Assembly (NCBI RefSeq): GCF_013009345.1
Contig: NZ_JABELE010000007.1
Span: 1-64,000, forward strand
From: Acinetobacter geminorum
GTDB taxonomy: Bacteria; Pseudomonadota; Gammaproteobacteria; Pseudomonadales; Moraxellaceae
DNA: 64,000 bases
Direction: 5' to 3'
A program made the position numbers and the translations under genes. The notes under the pieces were generated by a model, which was not told where the DNA came from, did not search any database, and saw only the letters and a list, made by a program, of their open reading frames with translations. Shown piece after piece: positions 55,289 to 63,398 of the stretch (positions are counted from its first letter, which is position 1; the number at the start of each line of letters is the position of its first letter).

Positions 55289-55560
55289 TATTGAAAGTTG
55301 AGGAACGTTCTAGTAATTAAATTTAACGCCTACTACTGTAAGACTAAGTTTTAAGACGATTTAAAGTTATACCAGAGACTCCAATAACAATGATGTTGAA
55401 AAAGATGAGTTGATTTCTGGTATGTGAGCGCCTGCAGGACATTATAAAAATAGGCAGGTTCAACTAGCGGTAAATGGAACAAAGAAAAATAAACATGATC
55501 AGCGCAACAAAAAGAACTAATCAAAAGCAGTAGGCGAGGATGGCCTGCTGCTTTTGTAGT
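55289..55560 (+). ncRNA. candidate iron-regulated small RNA
   Basis: A transcript from the Fur-controlled promoter would run about 265 nt to a hairpin at 55523-55555 (aaaagcagtaggc with gcctgctgctttt, 13 bp, one G-U, 7-nt loop) followed by a short T-poor tail. No plus-strand frame longer than about 20 codons exists. A 74-codon minus-strand frame (55351-55575) overlaps and looks non-coding. Size, iron control and terminal hairpin fit a RyhB-type regulator by analogy; expression is unproven. The hairpin alone could also be a bidirectional terminator. Confidence 0.4.
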
Positions 55561-55705
55561 TAAAATTAATTTCACAGTTATTTATATATTTCAACTCTTT
55601 TAGTTATTTAACTCGCCACAGTCACAGATCAAATGTGTTTTTTGATTAAAAAATAACCACTAATGTTTCATTTATTAACATTCTGTCTTTTTAGCTATTT
55701 TTTTG

Positions 55706-55711
55706 TATACC
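55706..55711 (+). promoter_or_regulatory. likely -10 element of mtlD
   Basis: TATACC 12 bp before the first possible ATG; a start at about 55718 would leave only 5 nt before that ATG but 29 nt before the GTG at 55747, favouring the GTG. Confidence 0.4.
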
Positions 55712-55722
55712 CTGAATAAAAC

Positions 55723-57894
55723 ATGATCAAAAAAAGAGGTAAAAACGTGCTTATTTTTCATGGAAAACCTGTTCACGGAGCTATCTTCGATATGGATGGG
55801 ACAATGTTTGATACTGAGCGCTTGCGGTTTCAAACATTGCAACAGGCATCTCAAGAACTCATTGGACAGGAATTTTCACACGAATATTTAATGCAATGTC
55901 TAGGTTTAAGTGCAACTACTGCTGAGCAATTAGCGCAACGTCTATATGGCGTAAATGTTCCATATAAAGAAATTCGAAAAAAAGCTGATGAGATGGAACT
56001 CGAATATATTCGAAAACACGGCGTGCCTATTAAAAAAGGTTTGGTTCAAGTTCTAGAGCGTTTGCGAAAATCTGGTTTAAGAATGGCTGTTGCGACTTCA
56101 AGCCGTAGGGCAATTGCCGAAGAATATTTAATTAATGCGAATGTTTATAAATTTTTTGATGTGATTACCTGTGGTGATGAAGTAGAACAAGGTAAACCGC
56201 ATCCAGAAATCTTTTTAAAAGCTGCTAGTCAACTTCACTTGGACGCTAACCAATGTTTAATGTTTGAAGATTCTGAAAATGGTTTAACTTCAGCTCACAC
56301 TTCAAAAGGTTTAACGATTTTATTAAAAGATATTAAAGAACCAAATGACGAAATGTTGGAAAAAGCACATTTTTATTATGAACAAATGTATGACTTTTTA
56401 ACCGATCTCGATCAATTTATCCCTGTTATGGACATGCCGGAAATGCAGGAACCTTTTCCACAAAGTCTCAACCAATTAACAGTTGGAATACATGGTTTCG
56501 GTGCGATTGGCGGTGGTTACATAGCGCAAATTTTGTCACATTGGGATGGATATACAAAACCAAAACGTATTATTGCATCAACACGAAATAGTCTTTTCCG
56601 CGAAGCTGTAAATGCGTTTGGAACCTATAGTATTCGCTATGGGCAATTTTCTTATGATGAACGTATTGAGAATATGACCATTGTTGATTCTGACAATGAA
56701 CAACAAATGTTAGAGATGTATACTCATTCAAGTTTGATTGCATTATGTTTGCCTGAGCAAGCGATCGAACCTGAATCAAAGATAATTGCAAAAGGGTTAT
56801 ATGCGCGTTTTAATTCGCAACTTGAAACATGTATAAAACCTTTAACCTTTCTAATTATTTTAAATAAGGTTGGTGCGAAATATTTGGTTATGAAGCATCT
56901 TAAAGAAGCTCTACTAGAGTTAACCAACGATGAAGATGTAACCGAGCATATTTTAAAAGAGCATTACTTTTGCGACACCGTTGTAAACCGTATGGTTTCA
57001 AAACTTTCTAATCAGAATTTATATCGTCAACTTCGTATTAAGCATAATTTTCTTGAACAGCATTTAGAAGATGTGGAGCAAGAAGACCAAATCGAAATTG
57101 AAGACTGTAATAAACTAACTCCAGATCAACTAAATCAGGCTTCTATCTATGTTGATAACATGCGCCGTAAATTCCAGCCGGGACATATCTTACAAAGCAT
57201 GGATTTAATCTTGTTCCATAGTGAAACTGATATGCCAATCTATGTAGAGAAAGGCAGTCCTTTACTTGAAAAGTTGCGTCAGGTGGTATTGGTTGACCAA
57301 ATTACTGACATTCAACTCATTAAAAATCGTTTATGGAATGGTGTACATGCGATGCTTGCTTGGTATGCATCTTTAATGGGTTATGAATCTATTGGTGTTG
57401 CCATGGGTGATCATTCAGTTAAAGCATTTGCAGAGAACTTAATTGCAGAAGTGAAACAGGGACTTGCTATTGTATTACCTAACTATGCAAAAGATCTGGA
57501 TCGAATGTCACAAAGTTTTCTAGACTCATGTGAATATGCATTTAAAGATCCTTGTCAACGCGTAGCTAGAGATCCACTACGCAAACTCAATCATAATGAA
57601 CGTGTCATGGCTTCAATTGCTGTGAATATTCGTCATGATTTGCCTTATAAAAACTTATTAAAAGGCGCTGCTTTAGGTTATGCCTATGCGATTCAATTCT
57701 TAGAAGTTGAAGAGACTAAAGCAGTTGAACATCTGCAGCAGCAAATTCAGAACCTAGACTTGAGTACAACTCAAAGAAGACAGTTTGAAGCTGAATTGGT
57801 TCAACTTATCCAATATTTGTTTTCTGAACAAGGTAAACAACCTTTGGACATTAAGCTGAACAATACCAAAACTACATCAAATCAATATGTTTGA
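55723..57894 (+). CDS. mtlD: bifunctional mannitol-1-phosphate dehydrogenase/phosphatase MtlD
   Basis: Fusion enzyme that reduces fructose-6-phosphate to mannitol-1-phosphate and then removes the phosphate, making mannitol as a compatible solute under salt stress; known from Acinetobacter. The N-terminal HAD phosphatase (about residues 15-225) shows FDMDGTMFDTE, ATSSRRAIAEE, the GKPHPEIF Lys and the MFEDSENG acidic motif. The C-terminal polyol dehydrogenase (about 245-720) starts with the Rossmann GFGAIGGGY. The frame opens with ATG at 55723, but GTG at 55747 has AGAGGT 6 nt upstream and may be the true start. Single gene, own promoter. Confidence 0.95.
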   Translation: MIKKRGKNVLIFHGKPVHGAIFDMDGTMFDTERLRFQTLQQASQELIGQEFSHEYLMQCLGLSATTAEQLAQRLYGVNVPYKEIRKKADEMELEYIRKHGVPIKKGLVQVLERLRKSGLRMAVATSSRRAIAEEYLINANVYKFFDVITCGDEVEQGKPHPEIFLKAASQLHLDANQCLMFEDSENGLTSAHTSKGLTILLKDIKEPNDEMLEKAHFYYEQMYDFLTDLDQFIPVMDMPEMQEPFPQSLNQLTVGIHGFGAIGGGYIAQILSHWDGYTKPKRIIASTRNSLFREAVNAFGTYSIRYGQFSYDERIENMTIVDSDNEQQMLEMYTHSSLIALCLPEQAIEPESKIIAKGLYARFNSQLETCIKPLTFLIILNKVGAKYLVMKHLKEALLELTNDEDVTEHILKEHYFCDTVVNRMVSKLSNQNLYRQLRIKHNFLEQHLEDVEQEDQIEIEDCNKLTPDQLNQASIYVDNMRRKFQPGHILQSMDLILFHSETDMPIYVEKGSPLLEKLRQVVLVDQITDIQLIKNRLWNGVHAMLAWYASLMGYESIGVAMGDHSVKAFAENLIAEVKQGLAIVLPNYAKDLDRMSQSFLDSCEYAFKDPCQRVARDPLRKLNHNERVMASIAVNIRHDLPYKNLLKGAALGYAYAIQFLEVEETKAVEHLQQQIQNLDLSTTQRRQFEAELVQLIQYLFSEQGKQPLDIKLNNTKTTSNQYV

Positions 57895-57974
57895 GTTTGC
57901 TTATTGAATTAACCTCAACAATTGAAAGACAAACATGTTTTAATACAAAATTTGAATAATTTTGAATTAAAACT

Positions 57975-58625
57975 GTGCTGTTAAAACCCTCCACACTCAT
58001 GGTGCCAACACCTATACGGGATTATCCCGAATGGCACCTTGGGCGTCAAAATTACGCATTGTGGTATCTAGAAATTAATGATCAGAAATTAGTTCATTAT
58101 CTAGATCAATTGCGTGCGCATTTTTCAGAATATCTAGTAGAACCTAATCACCGTCAATATCATGTCACGCTGTTTATATGTGGATTCTTGACCCATGAAA
58201 ATAAAGTTCATGATGATGACTTTTGTTTTAGTGGCTTTGTGCAGCAAAGGGAAATTTTAAGAAAAGAAGATATTGCACCATTTCAATTAAAAATTGGTTC
58301 AGTTGATAGCTTTAGTAGCGCTTTATTTGTAGAAGTCCAAGACACCGAAAATAACTTATCTCTCATACGGCAAAAATTAGGTATAGTTTCTAATGAAATT
58401 GCCGCTTTAGATTATTGCCCGCACATTACATTGGGTTTGTATAAGAAAGACTATAGTAGTAATTTGATTTTACAAAAAATTTCTCAATTACCTGTACAAT
58501 ACACACAGGCTGAATTTGATCTTAAAGTTGAGCATTTAAGCTTTGGCTATTATCAAGCTCAAATTTTACAAGGTAAGTTATATCCATCTCAGCATTTGTT
58601 TTTAGGTGATTCATGTTGCAATTGA
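57975..58625 (+). CDS. 2H phosphoesterase (2'-5' RNA ligase-like) in the cob cluster
   Basis: A 216-residue protein of the 2H phosphoesterase superfamily, which opens 2',3'-cyclic phosphates or related bonds. The two H-x-T motifs are seen as HVTLF (His63) and HITLG (His150). No close family name can be given. The start could be GTG at 57975 or ATG at 57999; neither has a good ribosome site. Its last 13 bases overlap the start of cobU, so the two are translated together; this links it to cobalamin tail assembly, though such a role is not known for the family. Confidence 0.78.
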   Translation: MLLKPSTLMVPTPIRDYPEWHLGRQNYALWYLEINDQKLVHYLDQLRAHFSEYLVEPNHRQYHVTLFICGFLTHENKVHDDDFCFSGFVQQREILRKEDIAPFQLKIGSVDSFSSALFVEVQDTENNLSLIRQKLGIVSNEIAALDYCPHITLGLYKKDYSSNLILQKISQLPVQYTQAEFDLKVEHLSFGYYQAQILQGKLYPSQHLFLGDSCCN

Positions 58626-59131
58626 TTTTAGGTGGTGCCCGTTCTGGCAAAAGCCGACTGGCTGAACAAACGGCAATAGATAGGCAATTAGCTGTCACTT
58701 ATGTTGCAACGGCGCAAGCACTTGATCCTGAAATGCAAAGTCGAATAGCCCATCATCAAAAGCAGCGTCCTTCTCACTGGTCTTTGGTTGAAGAACCTTT
58801 ATATTTAGCAAAAACTTTGCAAAAAATTGATCGACCTAATCAAATTATTCTGGTGGATTGTTTAACGCTATGGCTAACCAATTTGTTACTGTTAGAAGAT
58901 CAGAGTGTTCAACAACTTGAGTGTGAACAACTATTAAAAGTTTTACCTACACTTCAGTCCGAAATTATTTTAGTAAGTAATGAAACAGGGTTAGGCGTTG
59001 TGCCACTCGGTGAGATTAGTCGCCGTTTTGTCGATGAAGCAGGCAGATTACATCAGGCTTTAGGACAAATTGCAGATAAGGTTGTGTTTTGTGTGGCTGG
59101 TTTTCCAATGATTTTAAAGGGTGAGAAGTAA
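58613..59131 (+). CDS. cobU: adenosylcobinamide kinase/guanylyltransferase CobU
   Basis: Phosphorylates adenosylcobinamide and attaches GMP to give AdoCbi-GDP. 172 residues with P-loop GGARSGKSRLAE at residues 6-17, YVATAQALDPEM, HHQKQRPSHW (catalytic His) and the VDCLTLWLTNLL block. Overlaps the 2H phosphoesterase gene and is 2 nt before cobT. With cobT, cobC and cobS it forms the nucleotide-loop assembly pathway; the corrin ring genes are not here, indicating salvage. Confidence 0.96.
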   Translation: MLQLILGGARSGKSRLAEQTAIDRQLAVTYVATAQALDPEMQSRIAHHQKQRPSHWSLVEEPLYLAKTLQKIDRPNQIILVDCLTLWLTNLLLLEDQSVQQLECEQLLKVLPTLQSEIILVSNETGLGVVPLGEISRRFVDEAGRLHQALGQIADKVVFCVAGFPMILKGEK

Positions 59132-59133
59132 AA

Positions 59134-60189
59134 ATGAAATGGTGGTTAGAATCTGTACAGCAACCTGATTTGGAGGCAAAACAACAAGCTGAGCAACACC
59201 AACTCCAACTCACCAAACCTACAGGTGCTTTAGGTGATTTAGAACTGATAGCAGTTAAACTTGCCAGTTTACAGTCAAATGCTCACCCACAAGTTAACCA
59301 TCCATGGATCACAGTTTTTGCTGGAGATCATGGCGTAGTTGAAGAAAATATCTCTGCGTATCCTCAAGCTGTTACCCGTCAAATGTTGCAAAACTTCACG
59401 ACTGGTGGTGCAGCAATTAGTGTACTTGCTAAATATCATCAAGCTCATTTGCAAGTGATTGATTGCGGTACCGTAGGTGAAGCATACGAATATACCGGAG
59501 TTGAACGTCATTGTATTCGTGCCGGCACTGCAAATTTTGCCAAACAAGCCGCAATGAATGCAGATGAATGTCGTGCTGCTTTAGAGTTAGGAAAAAACAG
59601 TGTAGACACGGCCAAATCTAAAGGTGCAGATATTTATATTGCGGGTGAAATGGGAATTGGAAATACCTGTTCTGCTTCTGCCTTAGCATGTCTTTTATTA
59701 AATGATACTGCCGAGCAATTAACTGGCGTTGGTACGGGAATTGGTGCCGATCAGTTAAGACATAAAATTGAAGTGATTGAAAAGGCAATTGAACTTCACC
59801 ATAAACATGTCATTGGTGATGTATTCAAAACACTTTGTGTTGTAGGTGGTTTGGAAATTGCAGCAATTGTCGGTGCTTACATTCGCTGTGCGCAAGTGGG
59901 CTTACCTATCATTGTCGATGGTTTTATTAGTTCGGTCGCTGCTTTATGCGCAGTACGAATGAATCCTAAAGTACGTGACTGGATGCTTTTTGGCCATCAA
60001 TCGGCAGAATATGGCCACCAACGTATTTTGCAAGAACTCAATGCTGAGCCAATTTTAAAAATGAATTTGCGTTTAGGTGAAGGTAGTGGGGCTGGCGCTG
60101 CCTTAGCATTGGTTAAAATGGCTTGCGCTTTACATAACCAAATGGCTACCTTCGCTCAAGCTGCTGTAAGCGGGGATAAAATTGGGTAA
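59134..60189 (+). CDS. cobT: nicotinate-nucleotide--dimethylbenzimidazole phosphoribosyltransferase CobT
   Basis: Makes alpha-ribazole phosphate from NaMN and the lower-ligand base. 351 residues; typical blocks are LTKPTGALGDLE, FAGDHGVVEENISAYPQ, GGAAISVLA, MGIGNTCSASALACLL, GTGIGADQLRHKI and the C-terminal LRLGEGSGAGAALAL with the catalytic Glu. Starts 2 nt after cobU and overlaps cobC by 8 nt. Confidence 0.97.
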   Translation: MKWWLESVQQPDLEAKQQAEQHQLQLTKPTGALGDLELIAVKLASLQSNAHPQVNHPWITVFAGDHGVVEENISAYPQAVTRQMLQNFTTGGAAISVLAKYHQAHLQVIDCGTVGEAYEYTGVERHCIRAGTANFAKQAAMNADECRAALELGKNSVDTAKSKGADIYIAGEMGIGNTCSASALACLLLNDTAEQLTGVGTGIGADQLRHKIEVIEKAIELHHKHVIGDVFKTLCVVGGLEIAAIVGAYIRCAQVGLPIIVDGFISSVAALCAVRMNPKVRDWMLFGHQSAEYGHQRILQELNAEPILKMNLRLGEGSGAGAALALVKMACALHNQMATFAQAAVSGDKIG

Positions 60190-60781
60190 ATTTAGAATTG
60201 ATTTACTCAGACATGGCGAAAGTCAATATAGCCATACTCTGCGTGGTCATTTAGATGATGAGTTAACAGCAAAAGGTTGGCAGCAAATGCAGTCAACCTT
60301 TGAGCAAGTGGCTAATCAGACATGGGATGTGATTATAAGTTCATCATTAAAGCGTTGTGCTTGTTTTGCTGAGCAACTTGCGAAGACAACTCAGCTGCCT
60401 TTAATTCTGAATCATGACTTAAAGGAAATGTATTTTGGTGATTGGGAAGGCGTCTCAACTCAGCAAATTTATGGAACTTCACCCGAATTACTTGCAAACT
60501 TTTGGCAAAAACCGAGTCAATATTGTCCACCTCGCGCAGAAACATTAAACCAGTTTCAAATAAGGGTTCTTAAAGGCTTTCAGGATTTGCTAGAACATAT
60601 GCAAAAGCAAAACTTACAGCATGCTTTAGTTGTTACTCATGGTGGTGTAATTAAGCTATTGACTTGTTTAGCCAGACAACAGCCTCTAGATGACTTACTT
60701 AAAATGCCAGCAGAGCTTGGAAAATTATATTCACTCGAATTTTCTGAAACAGATGGTCAATTAACTTTTAAGTTAAGATAG
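60182..60781 (+). CDS. cobC: alpha-ribazole phosphatase CobC
   Basis: Histidine phosphatase of 199 residues that dephosphorylates alpha-ribazole-5-phosphate (or adenosylcobalamin phosphate). Catalytic motif LLRHGES at residues 9-15, second His in VVTHGGVIKLL. The TTG start overlaps the end of cobT, which supports coupled translation; no ATG lies before the RHG motif. Operon position makes CobC much more likely than another phosphatase of this superfamily. Confidence 0.92.
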   Translation: MGKFRIDLLRHGESQYSHTLRGHLDDELTAKGWQQMQSTFEQVANQTWDVIISSSLKRCACFAEQLAKTTQLPLILNHDLKEMYFGDWEGVSTQQIYGTSPELLANFWQKPSQYCPPRAETLNQFQIRVLKGFQDLLEHMQKQNLQHALVVTHGGVIKLLTCLARQQPLDDLLKMPAELGKLYSLEFSETDGQLTFKLR

Positions 60782-60905
60782 TAGTTTTATATTTTTATAC
60801 ACTTGTAAGTTATTATTTTTAAAATGTTATTTTAGCCTGTGTAATAGAACTGTCATTGCTAGTATCTAAGCTATTGGCATTTCTTATTAATCACACATCT
60901 GGCTT

Positions 60906-62474
60906 ATGAATATTTTATTTAAAACAACTGTGCTTGCAGCATCATTATTGCTCGCGGCTTGTAATAACAATGATGATCAAGAAGCTCAAACTGCACCATC
61001 TACAAACCAATCAAAATATTATCAAACAAAAACACCTTACCAACCTCAACAAGAAATAAAAAACTATGAACAAGTACCGAATGGATTCCAGCCAGTTTTT
61101 ACAGAGCTAGTGGCGCGTCACGGTTCAAGAGGCCTCTCAAGTCTGAAATATGATTTGGCACTTTATAATTTATGGAAACAGGCAAAATCAGAAAATGCCT
61201 TAACACCTTTAGGTGAGCAATTAGGTGCTGATTTAGAAGCCATGATGAAGGCAAATATCTTATTAGGTTATGGCGTGGAAGGGATCCGCCAGTACGGTTA
61301 TGGAAACGAAACCATGACTGGTATCTTAGAACACCGTGGCATTGCAGATCGCTTATTACAGCGCTTACCAACTCTTTTAAATACGCAGGCCTCTATATTG
61401 GTACAAAGTTCTGGGGTGGATCGTGCGGTAGATAGTGCTAAATTTTTCACTGCTGAACTTATAAAACAACAACCGCAACTGAAAGATAAAATTTTTCCAT
61501 TGTCTTATACCAATTTATCAAGTGAGAGCGTGGCGAGTGTTGAAGATGGCGGCGTAGATCGTTTCAAACTCTATTTTCATAGTTTGAATGCAGACGAAGA
61601 CTTAGCTCAACCCCTGAGTGCTAGCCAACAAAAAATTTATGATGCTAGTCAGGCCTATCAAGATTTTGAAGAAAATAATAAAGATTTAGCACAAAAGTTA
61701 GATGAGTTATCAAAAAATACTGAGGCTGAAAAAACAGCTCAAACAGTGCTCAGTCCGATTTTTAAAGCAGACTTTATTAAAAAACTGGGTACAACAGGTT
61801 ATAGCTTTAGCAATACCGGATCTTTCACGGTAACCTCACCTAAAGGTGAGCAAATTACAGAAAAAGGTAAGGGTAAAAACACAATTGCCAGCGCAGTTGA
61901 TGCAGCAGCTTATATTTATGAACTCTATTCAATTTCTGGTGGTATGAAAGATGAGTTAAAAGGTGTCGATTTTGATAAATATATGCCATTAGATGCTGCG
62001 AAATTCTACGCTGAATTTAATGATGCAAACGATTTTTACGAAAAAGGTCCAAGTTTTACAGAGTCAAATCAAGTCACAAGTGAAATTGCCCAAGGACTCA
62101 AACAGGATCTGTTCCAACAAGTTGACGCTGTGGTGAATAAAGCTCAGCCTTACAAAGCAGTTTTACGGTTTGCCCATGCTGAAATTATTATTCCTCTGGC
62201 AACTAGCTTAGATTTGCATAATATGATGCAGCCGTTACCACTACGCCAGACTTATAATTACTCGACAAGTGCATGGCGTGGTGAAGTAGTTTCACCTATG
62301 GCGGCAAATGTACAGTGGGATATTTACCAAAATAGTCAAGGCTCTACTTTGGTAAAAATGCTTTATAACGAAAAGGAAACTTTATTTAAATCTGCATGTG
62401 ATTATGCACGTTACACACCAACCAGTTTTTACTATGACTACATGAAATTGAAACAGTGCTATCAAATGCAATAG
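60906..62474 (+). CDS. lipoprotein histidine acid phosphatase (branch 2, phytase-like)
   Basis: Exported enzyme of the histidine acid phosphatase family, 522 residues. A lipobox LLAAC ends at Cys19, so it is a lipoprotein. The catalytic RHGSRG is at 71-76 and the C-terminal HAE proton-donor motif at 424-426 (RFAHAEIIIPL). These mark branch 2 (multiple inositol polyphosphate or acid phosphatases). It lies between cobC and cobS but with gaps of over 100 bp on both sides, so it may be an insertion into the cob cluster or supply phosphate-free precursors; the former is simpler. Confidence 0.87.
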   Translation: MNILFKTTVLAASLLLAACNNNDDQEAQTAPSTNQSKYYQTKTPYQPQQEIKNYEQVPNGFQPVFTELVARHGSRGLSSLKYDLALYNLWKQAKSENALTPLGEQLGADLEAMMKANILLGYGVEGIRQYGYGNETMTGILEHRGIADRLLQRLPTLLNTQASILVQSSGVDRAVDSAKFFTAELIKQQPQLKDKIFPLSYTNLSSESVASVEDGGVDRFKLYFHSLNADEDLAQPLSASQQKIYDASQAYQDFEENNKDLAQKLDELSKNTEAEKTAQTVLSPIFKADFIKKLGTTGYSFSNTGSFTVTSPKGEQITEKGKGKNTIASAVDAAAYIYELYSISGGMKDELKGVDFDKYMPLDAAKFYAEFNDANDFYEKGPSFTESNQVTSEIAQGLKQDLFQQVDAVVNKAQPYKAVLRFAHAEIIIPLATSLDLHNMMQPLPLRQTYNYSTSAWRGEVVSPMAANVQWDIYQNSQGSTLVKMLYNEKETLFKSACDYARYTPTSFYYDYMKLKQCYQMQ

Positions 62475-62496
62475 ATTTTCAGTTTTTGAAGTCTTT

Positions 62497-62528
62497 AATG
62501 GGAATAGGGATTGCTATTCCCATTTTTA
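62497..62528 (+). terminator. terminator after the lipoprotein phosphatase
   Basis: Perfect 11-bp stem (aatgggaatag with ctattcccatt) with a 6-nt loop and T-rich tail. Confidence 0.92.
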
Positions 62529-62580
62529 TTTCTTCATAATTCAATTTGTTTTTAGATATAGATCAGTTAGAGACTTGGAT

Positions 62581-63324
62581 ATGACACCTTTTTGGATAGC
62601 ATTGCAATTTTTAACTGTTCTGCCTATTGAGTTAAAGACAATACCAACGGCGCAACAAAATGGTCGAGCTATTTTGTTTTATCCTTTGGTCGGGCTGATT
62701 ATTGGCGGCATTCTTTTTCTTATCTCATGTCTTTTAGCTAAATTACCCGTTCTTTTGCTTGCTGCCATCATAATGACTTTATGGATTTGGCTGACAGGCG
62801 GATTACATTTAGATGGGCTAGCAGATACTGCAGATGCGTGGGTAGGTGGTTTTGGAGACAAACTACGTACTTTACAAATCATGAAGGATCCAAGTTGTGG
62901 CCCAATTGGAGTCCTCAGCTTAGTTATTATTTGTTTGCTCAAATTTGCACTGGTTTATGTATTGATTGAACAGCATCAATCTTTATTTTTAGTCTTTGTT
63001 CCTATCCTTGGACGTATTGTGCCATCTATTTTGTTTTTAACTACACTATATGTCCGTGAAAAAGGCTTAGGCCGTTCTTTGACAGACCATTTACCCAAAA
63101 CTGCTTCATGGATAATAGCTGCGGTAGTTTTGTTATTGGCTTTATATTGGGAATGGCAAGGGCTCATCGCCATTATTGGCTTTTTAATCAGTCTGGTTTA
63201 TTTAAGATATCTGTTTATTAAAAGAATTGGCGGTATTACAGGTGATACAGTCGGGGCAGCGATTGAGCTTAGTGAAACTGTACTGCTTTTTAGTTTTGTC
63301 GTAAGTTATTTTTATTTAGTTTGA
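62581..63324 (+). CDS. cobS: adenosylcobinamide-GDP ribazoletransferase CobS
   Basis: Polytopic inner-membrane enzyme that joins AdoCbi-GDP and alpha-ribazole to give cobalamin (or its phosphate). 248 residues with about six helices; conserved block GGLHLDGLADTADAWVGGFGDK near residues 73-95 and the MKDPSCGPIGVLSL segment. The ATG at 62581 (MTPFWIALQFLTVLPI) is preferred over a TTG two codons earlier. Completes the salvage set with cobU, cobT and cobC. Confidence 0.96.
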   Translation: MTPFWIALQFLTVLPIELKTIPTAQQNGRAILFYPLVGLIIGGILFLISCLLAKLPVLLLAAIIMTLWIWLTGGLHLDGLADTADAWVGGFGDKLRTLQIMKDPSCGPIGVLSLVIICLLKFALVYVLIEQHQSLFLVFVPILGRIVPSILFLTTLYVREKGLGRSLTDHLPKTASWIIAAVVLLLALYWEWQGLIAIIGFLISLVYLRYLFIKRIGGITGDTVGAAIELSETVLLFSFVVSYFYLV

Positions 63325-63343
63325 TATTGAATTTCACCCAAAA

Positions 63344-63373
63344 AAATAAAAAAACCCTCAAAAAATGAGGGCT
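63344..63373 (-). terminator. terminator between cobS and the DAHP synthase gene
   Basis: 6-bp stem (ccctca with tgaggg) with AA/TT extension and 5-nt loop; the minus-strand side continues into a long T run, so it mainly ends the DAHP synthase transcript. Confidence 0.85.
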
Positions 63374-63398
63374 TAATTTTCAATCTTAAAAAGATGAA

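Noticed and set aside
57895..62580. Cobalamin riboswitch for the cob genes
   Set aside because: Searched the gaps upstream of the 2H gene, cobU and cobS by eye for the conserved B12-box sequence; none seen.
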